From positions 1 through 47,636 of the forward strand of contig NZ_JAPDPI010000044.1 of the NCBI RefSeq assembly GCF_026013615.1: a stretch of 47,636 nucleotides of DNA. The letters run 5' to 3'. Below are positions 9,528-17,972 of the stretch, piece after piece (within the stretch, counting starts at the first letter, position 1; the number at the start of each line of letters is the position of its first letter). The notes beneath the pieces were generated by a model that did no database searches, was not told the DNA's origin, and saw only the letters and a program-made list of their open reading frames with translations. A program made the translations under genes and the position numbers. The stretch is from Plebeiibacterium marinum (GTDB lineage: Bacteria > Bacteroidota > Bacteroidia > Bacteroidales > Marinilabiliaceae).

Positions 9528-10556
9528 TTAAATATGCTTTTTAAGATATTCGGAACTTATTTGAAATGACTTTACAGGAGAATCGTCAATCCAGTTTTTA
9601 TGCGTTTCTAATATGATGGCTTTTACGCCATGCTTTTTGGCAGTGGAAATCAAACCTTCAAGGTTCATGTTTCCCATGCCCAATTCCATACCATCAGACT
9701 CAATAATAGAGCCCATATTCCCTTTTTCTCTATTTCCTCTGTCGTTGATATGGTATAGCTTCATCCGGGAACCCAATTTTTCCATCCATTCAATAGCATC
9801 ACAACCAGCCTCAGCTGCCCAAAAAGAATCAAACTCAAAATTGACATAATCCGGATTTGTTTTCTCCAGCAACAAATCAAAGGCTGTTTCTCCTGTTTCA
9901 ACCCTACGGAATTCACAGTTATGGTTATGGTATAAAAAGTTTATGCCGCCTTGTTTCAATAATTTCCCGGCTTTATTTAAATCCTCCGCCAATTGCAATA
10001 CCGCTTGCCTATCAGAATAATCATACCGAAACATGCCAGTTACAACAATATAATTTGTTCCAAAGGCTTTTGCCTCATTAATAATTTCTTCCGTGTTTTT
10101 AAGAATACTTCCCAGGTCTTCATGGATACTCACTACCTTAAGGCCTGATTCCTTTATTAAATCGAGCCAGTTTAGTTTGCCACTGTTTCCGGTTGGCATA
10201 CCAGCCATCCAGGTTAAAACAGGAACAATAAAAGGCACTTTTTTAATCATAAAACCATTTAACTCAATCCCCTCATATCCTGAGGCTTTTACTAACTGCA
10301 AAGCCAACCTGGCATCTTCCTCTGTTTGGATAATCTTACGCAGTTGGAATTGCTGTATGGCCTGAATTGGCTTATCTTCTGCCATTGAAGCAGGCTGCGA
10401 TGAAGATTTCAAGATACTGTCGATCTCAGCATCTGTAATCTTAAACCCATTGGCTCCATACACATTCTGGTAAACTACAGCTACCAGTACAAATAACACT
10501 CCCAACAGGATAGCCAATATTTTAAATCGTTTTGGTTTTTTAATTTTCCCTGACAT
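9528..10556 (-). CDS. Membrane-anchored sugar phosphate isomerase/epimerase-like TIM barrel
   Basis: This 342-residue protein has an N-terminal transmembrane anchor (about 12-30, ILAILLGVLFVLVAVVYQ) and a xylose isomerase-like TIM barrel (AP_endonuc_2 superfamily). Visible metal and active-site blocks are GYEGIELNGF, VVSIHEDLG, NFLYHNHNCEF, NFEFDSFWAAEAG, KLYHINDRG and AIILETHKNW. An exported member cannot use sugar phosphates, so it more likely acts on free sugars or on oxidised (3-keto) glycosides, as described for some Bacteroidota relatives; that is inference. The start codon lies 1 bp before the preceding gene's stop-codon boundary (10556 versus 10558), so it is tightly coupled to the GH78 rhamnosidase. 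Confidence 0.8.
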   Translation of the reverse strand: MSGKIKKPKRFKILAILLGVLFVLVAVVYQNVYGANGFKITDAEIDSILKSSSQPASMAEDKPIQAIQQFQLRKIIQTEEDARLALQLVKASGYEGIELNGFMIKKVPFIVPVLTWMAGMPTGNSGKLNWLDLIKESGLKVVSIHEDLGSILKNTEEIINEAKAFGTNYIVVTGMFRYDYSDRQAVLQLAEDLNKAGKLLKQGGINFLYHNHNCEFRRVETGETAFDLLLEKTNPDYVNFEFDSFWAAEAGCDAIEWMEKLGSRMKLYHINDRGNREKGNMGSIIESDGMELGMGNMNLEGLISTAKKHGVKAIILETHKNWIDDSPVKSFQISSEYLKKHI

Positions 10557-10557
10557 A

Positions 10558-13500
10558 CTAAAATTCTATTTTAAATTCATGCATACCCGAACCCACTTCA
10601 ATTTTCTCAGCATCTACCACCTTATTATCCTTTACAAAGTTTTTAGCCATCTGAGGCTTTATTATTGTTGCGGTTGTATTAGCAGGGATGTTTACTTTTA
10701 ATGTCACTGTATTATCAGCATTCAATTGCCATTCTGAAACTATCTCTCCATATACAGAATTATAACTTCCCTTGGCATGGGATACTTTTCCTGACAGATC
10801 AAATTCCGGTGAAATAACGATCTTCTTAAATCCTGATGAATTAGTATCCACATTAATTCCTAACATTGCACGGTAAACCCACTCTACCACAGAACCAAAT
10901 GCATAGTGGTTAAAAGAATTCATTTTAGCATCACCTTTATTGCTATCCCAATGTTCCCACCAGGTTGTCGCACCATTTTTAATCATATATCCCCATGAAG
11001 GGAATGTTTCATTTAGTAACAGTCGATAGGCCACATCAGACCTGCCATTGTCAGACAATGCAAAAAGCAAATATGGCGTACCTAAAAATCCGGTTGACAC
11101 GTGCCAATCCCTTTCTTTAATGGCATTTACCAGATTGTTTACTACCATATCTTTTAATGACTCAGGAATCATTTGAGCTTTTAAAGCCATTACATATGAA
11201 GTCTGGCTTCCAGAACCAACAACGCCTTCAGGGCTAATAAATTTTTCTTGAAAGGCAGCTTTAATTTTCTTTTGTAGCTGGACGAATTTTTCAGCTTCTT
11301 CATGGTTGCCAATAGCTTCAGCCATTTCTGCCATCATTTGGGCAGTCATTGCAAAATAACATGTGCTGATTAAATTGTTAGGAGTTGAAGTATCCGGCGC
11401 CAACCAATCGCCTAAGAATCCTCCCGGTCGAATATAGTTCTGACTATTATTCTCCACATATTTCATATACCGAACCATAGCCTGCCAGTTTTCGAGGATT
11501 ATCCCTTTATCACCATATTGTTTCCATGATGACCAAGGCACAATTACACCAGCATCTTCCCATCCGGGAGCCCCACTTTTACGGTTACTTTTAGGTACCG
11601 CAGGGGCAGTATTGGTAAAACCACCTTCTTCTGTTTGTTCGTCAACAATATCGTATAACCATTTATGTGTAAAAGCAGCAATATCAAAGTTATAGGTTCC
11701 TGTCCGCCAAAAAACCTGACCGTCTCCTGTATAACCTAGGCGTTCATCCCTTTGCGGACAATCAGTTGGCACACTAATAAAATTACTTCTTTGTCCCCAA
11801 ATGCCCAACGAGTACATTTTATTCACTAAATCACTTGATGTTTCAATTACTCCTGTAGGTGTTTCAACAGAACTAATCACCTCTACAACCACATCATCCT
11901 GAGTCAGTTCGCCAGGATAACCGGATATCTCAACATAACGGAAGCCATGGAAAGTAAAATAAGGAGCATACTCTTCTTGTCCGTTACCCTTTAATACATA
12001 GCTATTAGTTGCCGTAGCACCCCTTAAGTTTTCAACATAAATACTATCCTTTGATTTTAGAATCTCAGCATAACGCATTTTAACTACCTGTCCGGCATTT
12101 CCGCTTACCTTAATTTTTAACCATCCCACAAGGTTCTGCCCCATGTCTAAGAGCCATTTTTGCTCCCCTATTTTTCGTATTTCTATGGGCTTAACACGTT
12201 GGGTTATTTTAACAGCTTCTGTTACCTGCGGAAATAAGCGACCATATCCTGTCCGGGTATGTTTAACACTTTCCCAATTGGTATCATCAAATTTTACTGT
12301 ATTCCAGCCTTCTTGTTCCAACCGCGCATCATAAAACTCACCAGAGTAAATTTCTGATTTTAGAATTTGAGAGCGACTGGATTTCCAATTTTCATTAGTG
12401 ACAATTTTTTCAACAGAGCCATCTTTATACTCAACGCATACTTCTGCTAACAATTGATTAGGCACATTTCCATATACATCGTGTTCGCCATTCCAGCCCA
12501 GGGGACTTCCATGCCATCCATCTGCCAACATAGCACCTACCACATTTTTACCTTTTTTAAGCAGAGAGGTAACATCATAGATTTGATAGGTAATTCTTTT
12601 ATTATAATTGGTAAACTCGGGAGTTAAGATATCCTTCCCTACTCTGCTACCATTAAAAAACAACCTGTAACTTCCTAAAGCTGTAACATATAAACGGGCA
12701 GATTTAACACCTTTTTTTAATTTAAACTGGTTACGCAACAAAGAAACAGGCTCTGACAATGGCCCCGGATCCAAACCAAAGTCAGGTTCATTTAATTCTC
12801 CAACCACTTTAGCCGTGTTCCATTCATTATCATTTTGAGATTTGGCCATCCATTCACCACAAGAAGTTGGAAACTTCTGAATTTTTCCATCTTGTTCTTC
12901 TATAGTTAGTATACCTGCAAAAGTGCCATACCTTCCGGACAGGGCTCGGCCGTCACTTTGTTTAAAAGAAGCAGTCCTTTGAACAGCTACAACAACCTCA
13001 ACTTCATTTTCTCCCGGCACCAAATAACCAATGATATCCTGACGTTCAAAACACTGCCATGCTTTTTCTTTTCTGTCTACAAACTTACCATTCACATATA
13101 AATCATAATCACCACGAGCTACGGTTTGCATAGAAGCCACCTTGGGAAGATCTTTAACATTGAATTTTAGTTTGAAAGAAGCCACCGTATTTCTTGGGAC
13201 TTTTTTGGCATCCTGATTTGGCAACCAAATCCATTTTATGTTATCCAAATCTTCCTGATTGGAGTGAGCTGGTGAAATCCATCTTGCAGTCCATTCATTT
13301 TTATTAAGGATAGCTGTTTCCCAGTATGCTACATCCGACCATTCTGAAACTTGCCCACCATTACCCCAAACTCTAACTTTCCAGTAGTAACGTTTTCTAC
13401 TTTCCAATGCAGGACCTTTATAAAGTACACTAACTGACTCTCCTCTTTCAATCTTTTTACTATTCCAGATATCACAATCACTTTCTGTCAGCAATTCGGG

Positions 13501-13728
13501 AGTTGAGGCAACCACAATCTGATAGGCTGACTGCAACCAGTTATTTTTTTCTGTGTGTATTTGCCATGACAACTGAGGTTGCATTGAACCCACACTTATT
13601 GGGTTAACCCTGTATTCGCACTTTAACCCAACCGGCTTACTTTTAATTTCATTTGCATAGGCAAATACATGGCCTAAAACAAACAAAACAAACACACATA
13701 ATCTAATGTTACTTTTTCTAATCATCAT
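10558..13728 (-). CDS. GH78 alpha-L-rhamnosidase
   Basis: This 1056-residue exported enzyme (signal peptide about 1-25) is predicted to hydrolyse terminal alpha-L-rhamnose. The domain order is a fibronectin-like N-domain (about 35-145), a CBM67-like/Bac_rhamnosid_N beta-sandwich region (about 180-510), the (alpha/alpha)6 barrel (about 625-960) and a C-terminal beta-sandwich. The general-acid motif PTDCPQRDERLGYTGD lies near residue 655 and the base motif GATTWWEHWDS near 920; both are intact. The length is typical for multi-domain GH78. It is followed at once by the isomerase-like gene and preceded by GH3 with an inverted repeat between them. Confidence 0.93.
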   Translation of the reverse strand: MMIRKSNIRLCVFVLFVLGHVFAYANEIKSKPVGLKCEYRVNPISVGSMQPQLSWQIHTEKNNWLQSAYQIVVASTPELLTESDCDIWNSKKIERGESVSVLYKGPALESRKRYYWKVRVWGNGGQVSEWSDVAYWETAILNKNEWTARWISPAHSNQEDLDNIKWIWLPNQDAKKVPRNTVASFKLKFNVKDLPKVASMQTVARGDYDLYVNGKFVDRKEKAWQCFERQDIIGYLVPGENEVEVVVAVQRTASFKQSDGRALSGRYGTFAGILTIEEQDGKIQKFPTSCGEWMAKSQNDNEWNTAKVVGELNEPDFGLDPGPLSEPVSLLRNQFKLKKGVKSARLYVTALGSYRLFFNGSRVGKDILTPEFTNYNKRITYQIYDVTSLLKKGKNVVGAMLADGWHGSPLGWNGEHDVYGNVPNQLLAEVCVEYKDGSVEKIVTNENWKSSRSQILKSEIYSGEFYDARLEQEGWNTVKFDDTNWESVKHTRTGYGRLFPQVTEAVKITQRVKPIEIRKIGEQKWLLDMGQNLVGWLKIKVSGNAGQVVKMRYAEILKSKDSIYVENLRGATATNSYVLKGNGQEEYAPYFTFHGFRYVEISGYPGELTQDDVVVEVISSVETPTGVIETSSDLVNKMYSLGIWGQRSNFISVPTDCPQRDERLGYTGDGQVFWRTGTYNFDIAAFTHKWLYDIVDEQTEEGGFTNTAPAVPKSNRKSGAPGWEDAGVIVPWSSWKQYGDKGIILENWQAMVRYMKYVENNSQNYIRPGGFLGDWLAPDTSTPNNLISTCYFAMTAQMMAEMAEAIGNHEEAEKFVQLQKKIKAAFQEKFISPEGVVGSGSQTSYVMALKAQMIPESLKDMVVNNLVNAIKERDWHVSTGFLGTPYLLFALSDNGRSDVAYRLLLNETFPSWGYMIKNGATTWWEHWDSNKGDAKMNSFNHYAFGSVVEWVYRAMLGINVDTNSSGFKKIVISPEFDLSGKVSHAKGSYNSVYGEIVSEWQLNADNTVTLKVNIPANTTATIIKPQMAKNFVKDNKVVDAEKIEVGSGMHEFKIEF

Positions 13729-13755
13729 GGCTTTGTATTTTGATATTCTGATAAC

Positions 13756-13819
13756 TGAGGCTGTCCTAAAAGTTAATATCTAATTTTTAAAGGATATCTT
13801 CTGTTTTTGAACAGCCTCA
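13756..13819 (-). repeat. Inverted repeat between GH3 and GH78 genes, possible attenuator
   Basis: The arms tgaggctgt (13756-13764) and acagcctca (13811-13819) pair perfectly around a 46-base loop. On the minus strand it lies only 5 bases after the GH3 stop codon. It lacks a T-run, so it is not a clear intrinsic terminator. The same gaggctgtc core occurs in the terminator at 41264-41296. Confidence 0.5.
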
Positions 13820-13824
13820 ACTAT

Positions 13825-16098
13825 TTACTTTTTCCAAACAAAATCAGCTCCTTTTACATCTGCCGAATTTGTTCCAACATACACATTAAACTTTCCCGAC
13901 TCCCAATCCCACTGAAGATCATTATTATAGAATTTCAAGTCTTCGTGAGATAATGAAAATGCTACTTTTTGAGATTCCCCTGGCTGTAAGAATACTTTTT
14001 TAAATTTCTTCAATTCTTTAACAGGGCGAGCGATTGAAGCTACCGGATCATTTAAATATAACTGAACTGTTTCCTCCCCGGCGTAAGATCCTGAATTGGT
14101 TATGTTGATACTTACACTTAATCTTTTATCTGCTCCAATTAACAAAGTGTCACTCAATTCAACATCTCCATATTTAAATGTGGTATAACTTAAGCCATAT
14201 CCAAATGGGAAAAGTGGCGCATTGGTTTCATCCAGATAACGTGATTTAAAAGCTCCACGCTCTCCATCTTTAAATGGTCGTCCGGTATTTTTATAGTTAT
14301 AATAAATAGGCACCTGACCTAAAGATCTTGGGAAAGTCATTGTCAGCTTTCCTGAAGGATTATAGTTTCCAAACAAGACATCAGCAATACCTGCTCCAGC
14401 CATTGTTCCCGGACGCCAGGCTACCAATGCAGCATCTGTATAATCCAGGTTGTCTTCTAAAGTAAGCGGACGCCCATTTAGCAATACCAACACAACAGGT
14501 TTGCCTGTTGCCTTTAGTTTCTTTAATAACTGCAGCTGACAATTCGGTAAAGTGATATCACTCATTGATTTGGCTTCGCCAGATATATTCCGCGATTCTC
14601 CTAAAACTGCTACAATTACATCTGCATTTTTAGAAATCTTTAGTGCTTTATCCACTAACTGCGCCTGTTTTTCCTCATCAAACTTTCCAAAGTTCTTCAA
14701 ATAACCCGGGTTATCAGTTACCTGCGTTCCTTCAGTAAACTCCACATTGGGATTGATGTTTTTTATACCCTCTAAAATACTAACCACACTATCTTTTTGA
14801 CCATCCGGCGACCACATACTCATCATTTCATATTGATCTTCTACCAAAGGGCCAACCAAAGCAATTTTGCTATCTTTTTTTAAGGGCAACACCTGATTGT
14901 CATTCTTTAACAGAACAATTGATTTACTCACAGCCAGTTTGGCAACCTCTTTATTCTCCTGAGTCAGAATTACCTTCTTATACCTATCCGGATCGTAATT
15001 TCTATAAGGATCAGCAAAAAGTCCCAGGTCATATTTTCCTTCCAAAACCCTGCGACAAGCTTTGTCAACCTGTTGCATACTTACTTTACCCTCATCAACC
15101 AATTCTTTTAGGTAAGTAGCATATCCTTCACTGGCCATGTCCATATCCAATCCGGCATCAATGGATTTTTGCACAGCTTCTTTATAATCTTCAGCCACCC
15201 CATGAGGTATCAATTCCGATACACAACTGTAATCACTAACCACAATACCATTAAATCCCCAGTCATCTCTCAGTAAATCAGTTAACAACCATTTATTTGC
15301 TGTAGCAGGAATACCTTCAATATCGTTAAAGGATGTCATAATACTTCCAGCCCCGGCATCTACCGCGGCTTTATATGGAGGCAGATAATTTTGATATAAA
15401 GTAATCCTGCTCATATCTGTAGTATTATAATCCCTACCGGCCTCAGCAGCACCATATGCCGCAAAGTGTTTAATACAGGCCATTAATGAGGTTGGGTCAC
15501 TCAAATCATCTCCCTGATACCCTTTGACCATGGCTCTTGCAATCAAACTGCCCAAATACGCATCTTCACCAGATCCTTCCATAACCCTTCCCCATCTGGG
15601 ATCACGAGTGATATCAACCATTGGCGAATAAGTTTGATGATATCCCATTGAAGTAGCCTCAACAGCTGCAATACGAGCTGTTTTTTCAATAAGAACGGTA
15701 TCCCAGGTACAAGATAAACCCAAAGGAATAGGGAAAATAGTACGATACCCATGTATAATATCTAAAGCATTTAATATAGGAATGCGTAATCGGGTACTAT
15801 CCGCAAAAGCTAACTTATCATGAATTCTCTTGGGCGTTCCCCTTAACGACAATACATTACCTGCATCCCCTTCCTGCAGTTTTACAATAGCTCTTTTGGT
15901 TTTAAAAGGCCCGGTTCCTGCTGTGGGAGTAATCAAATTCAATTGGGCAATTTTCTCCTCCAGTGTCATTTTTTGCATCAAATCAGAAATAAACTGATCC
16001 TTCTTGATATCTTTTTTATCTCTTTGAATACAACTTGCCATTAAACAAGTTATTACAAACACATAAAATATCTTCATTATTCCGTCTTTTATTTTCAT
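13825..16098 (-). CDS. GH3 beta-glucosidase/beta-xylosidase-like lipoprotein (BglX type)
   Basis: This 757-residue enzyme is predicted to release terminal beta-linked glucose, xylose or similar from oligosaccharides. Residues about 8-23 (MKIFYVFVITCLMASC) form a lipoprotein signal, so the second ATG at 16077 is an equally plausible start. The GH3 N-domain (about 35-385) includes MTLEEKIAQLNL, WGRVMEGSGEDAYL, KHFAAYGA and the nucleophile Asp in GIVVSDYSCVSE (near residue 288). The C-domain holds the acid/base region GESRNISGEAKSMSDI and ends in an FN3-like module (from about 660). The active site looks intact. It lies 13 bp after the pseudo-GH2 gene in the same operon. Confidence 0.92.
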   Translation of the reverse strand: MKIKDGIMKIFYVFVITCLMASCIQRDKKDIKKDQFISDLMQKMTLEEKIAQLNLITPTAGTGPFKTKRAIVKLQEGDAGNVLSLRGTPKRIHDKLAFADSTRLRIPILNALDIIHGYRTIFPIPLGLSCTWDTVLIEKTARIAAVEATSMGYHQTYSPMVDITRDPRWGRVMEGSGEDAYLGSLIARAMVKGYQGDDLSDPTSLMACIKHFAAYGAAEAGRDYNTTDMSRITLYQNYLPPYKAAVDAGAGSIMTSFNDIEGIPATANKWLLTDLLRDDWGFNGIVVSDYSCVSELIPHGVAEDYKEAVQKSIDAGLDMDMASEGYATYLKELVDEGKVSMQQVDKACRRVLEGKYDLGLFADPYRNYDPDRYKKVILTQENKEVAKLAVSKSIVLLKNDNQVLPLKKDSKIALVGPLVEDQYEMMSMWSPDGQKDSVVSILEGIKNINPNVEFTEGTQVTDNPGYLKNFGKFDEEKQAQLVDKALKISKNADVIVAVLGESRNISGEAKSMSDITLPNCQLQLLKKLKATGKPVVLVLLNGRPLTLEDNLDYTDAALVAWRPGTMAGAGIADVLFGNYNPSGKLTMTFPRSLGQVPIYYNYKNTGRPFKDGERGAFKSRYLDETNAPLFPFGYGLSYTTFKYGDVELSDTLLIGADKRLSVSINITNSGSYAGEETVQLYLNDPVASIARPVKELKKFKKVFLQPGESQKVAFSLSHEDLKFYNNDLQWDWESGKFNVYVGTNSADVKGADFVWKK

Positions 16099-16111
16099 GA
16101 TCTAATTATTA

Positions 16112-17965
16112 CTAATACTTTGTTTTATCAAGGTTCCATCTTTCACGAATAATCTGGGCTGCAGCTTTAGGTCTCCGGTCCCTGGTAAAAACACCTTTTG
16201 TATTGTATCCTCTTAACCTGATAATGCTTTGGGGTGTTTTATAATCGGCAAAATTTGAAATGATCATACCTGAAATATAATCTTTGGTATTGGCCATATC
16301 CAAATATGCCTTGATCAGACTCTTTTGATACTCCTCTGAATACATCTCAGGTTGCAGAGCATGTTCGCCTGCTATAGAGCTCGCCCCAAATTGGGTTAGC
16401 AAACATGGTTTATTAAATGTTTTATGCAAGTTATCCAATTCTTTGCAAACATTTTTAACTCCTTCTGCAATCTGACCATTGCTTTTGCTCCATCCCTCAA
16501 ACCTATTGATACAGATAACATCTGATAAACCAAACCAATCTGTAAAACCATCTTCATCACCCATAAACATTACCAAACGGGTAGGATCTATTTCTTTTGC
16601 TTTGTTGATATATTTTGCAAACAAGTCATAAGCAATTTCTTGTCCCTGACCTTCCGCATTATTTAATATCGTGTTTTTTGGTCCATTGGCCAAACTCCAC
16701 ATAATAACTGAAGGATGGTTTTTATCTCTCAATATCATTTCAGTAAGATATTGATAAGATATATTCTCAATTTTCTTTAGCGCTGTAGTATCAATCGTAC
16801 TAAACAACCCTATTGCAGGCGTTTCATCAATAATTAAAATACCTTCTTTGTCTGCAATATGATAGTTCATCTCGTCATGAGGGTAGTCTGATGTCCTGAA
16901 TGTATTAGCTCCCATCCATTTTAATAATTCAATATCCTTTACCATTGCAGGCAAAGTGCTGCCCCTGCCATATATCGGAAAATCCTGCTGCTTGCCAAAC
17001 CCTCTCAATTTAATCGGCTTGCCGTTTAAAAGGATGTTTTTATTATCCGTTGTAATGGTGCGAATACCGGTTTCTAAAGAATAAACATCTATAGTTTTCT
17101 TCTTTCCACCAATACGAACCGCTACAGTATATAAAAATGGATTATCCGGAGACCACAATTTTGCATTCGGAATTTTAATGGAAACTTGGGCATGGCCATC
17201 TTCAAACTTTATGTTTTTTTCAATCTGTTTGCCATCGCCTGAAACAACTAGTTGACCACCAATATTATTATTCCGGCTCAACTCAACCATAATATTTAAT
17301 ATACCGTCCTTTTCTTTAATATCAGGTCTTATGGTAATATCTTTAATTGAGACTTCGGAAGGGACTGAATACAGCCACACATCCCTGTTTAAACCTGCAT
17401 AAGGGAAAATATCATATTCGCTAACCGCAATATTATTGACCCCATCACCAGGCAAGCGGTTGGGTTTAATTGAGTTTTCAACCTGAATAGATATCCGGTT
17501 ACTCCCATCCCAATTGACAAAAGGAGTAACATCGAAAGCAAAAGGCACAAAGCCTCCTTCGTGCATACCAACCGGATGTCCGTTTACCCATACTTTTGCA
17601 GCGTAAGAAGCCTCTCCAATTCGTAAATAAACCTGTTCCCCTTTCCATGATCCGGGAATATTGTATTCAGTTTCGTACCATACCCAATCCCTGTAATCGC
17701 GCATATCTGTAAATTGATCATTCCAACTTCCAGGTACGGCAATGCTTTTAAATCCGGTTAATCCATTATACCATTTCTCGGAGATTCCTATATTGTTTTC
17801 GTCTTTCTTAAACTTCCATATACCTGATAATTTTCTCATATCTCTGGTTTCATTCCTTTGCGGAAACAAAGCCATATCCTTTGGGTTTGCATATTTAAAC
17901 TCCTGTGCCTGTGCATTTATAACAAAGCAAATGAGTAGCAGAAAGATTATATATTTAGTTTTCAT
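16112..17965 (-). CDS. GH2 family pseudoenzyme: both catalytic glutamates replaced
   Basis: This 617-residue exported protein (signal peptide about 1-20, INAQAQ) has the complete GH2 layout: jelly roll (about 25-195), Ig-like domain and TIM barrel. It is a close paralogue of the gene immediately upstream (17973-19853). The acid/base motif, NEP in the paralogue, reads ANGPK here (Gly428, codon gga at 16682-16684). The nucleophile motif, TEFG in the paralogue, reads TQFG (Gln525, codon caa at 16391-16393). Each change is one base away from a Glu codon. The reading frame, signal peptide and fold residues are otherwise intact, which argues for a retained non-hydrolytic role such as glycan binding rather than random decay. 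It lies 7 bp after its paralogue and 13 bp before GH3. Confidence 0.88.
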   Translation of the reverse strand: MKTKYIIFLLLICFVINAQAQEFKYANPKDMALFPQRNETRDMRKLSGIWKFKKDENNIGISEKWYNGLTGFKSIAVPGSWNDQFTDMRDYRDWVWYETEYNIPGSWKGEQVYLRIGEASYAAKVWVNGHPVGMHEGGFVPFAFDVTPFVNWDGSNRISIQVENSIKPNRLPGDGVNNIAVSEYDIFPYAGLNRDVWLYSVPSEVSIKDITIRPDIKEKDGILNIMVELSRNNNIGGQLVVSGDGKQIEKNIKFEDGHAQVSIKIPNAKLWSPDNPFLYTVAVRIGGKKKTIDVYSLETGIRTITTDNKNILLNGKPIKLRGFGKQQDFPIYGRGSTLPAMVKDIELLKWMGANTFRTSDYPHDEMNYHIADKEGILIIDETPAIGLFSTIDTTALKKIENISYQYLTEMILRDKNHPSVIMWSLANGPKNTILNNAEGQGQEIAYDLFAKYINKAKEIDPTRLVMFMGDEDGFTDWFGLSDVICINRFEGWSKSNGQIAEGVKNVCKELDNLHKTFNKPCLLTQFGASSIAGEHALQPEMYSEEYQKSLIKAYLDMANTKDYISGMIISNFADYKTPQSIIRLRGYNTKGVFTRDRRPKAAAQIIRERWNLDKTKY

Positions 17966-17972
17966 TGGTAGT

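Noticed and set aside
16112-17965. Treating the GH2 as a decayed pseudogene
   Set aside because: The frame, signal peptide and fold residues are all intact; only the two catalytic positions differ, which fits a pseudoenzyme better than a broken gene.
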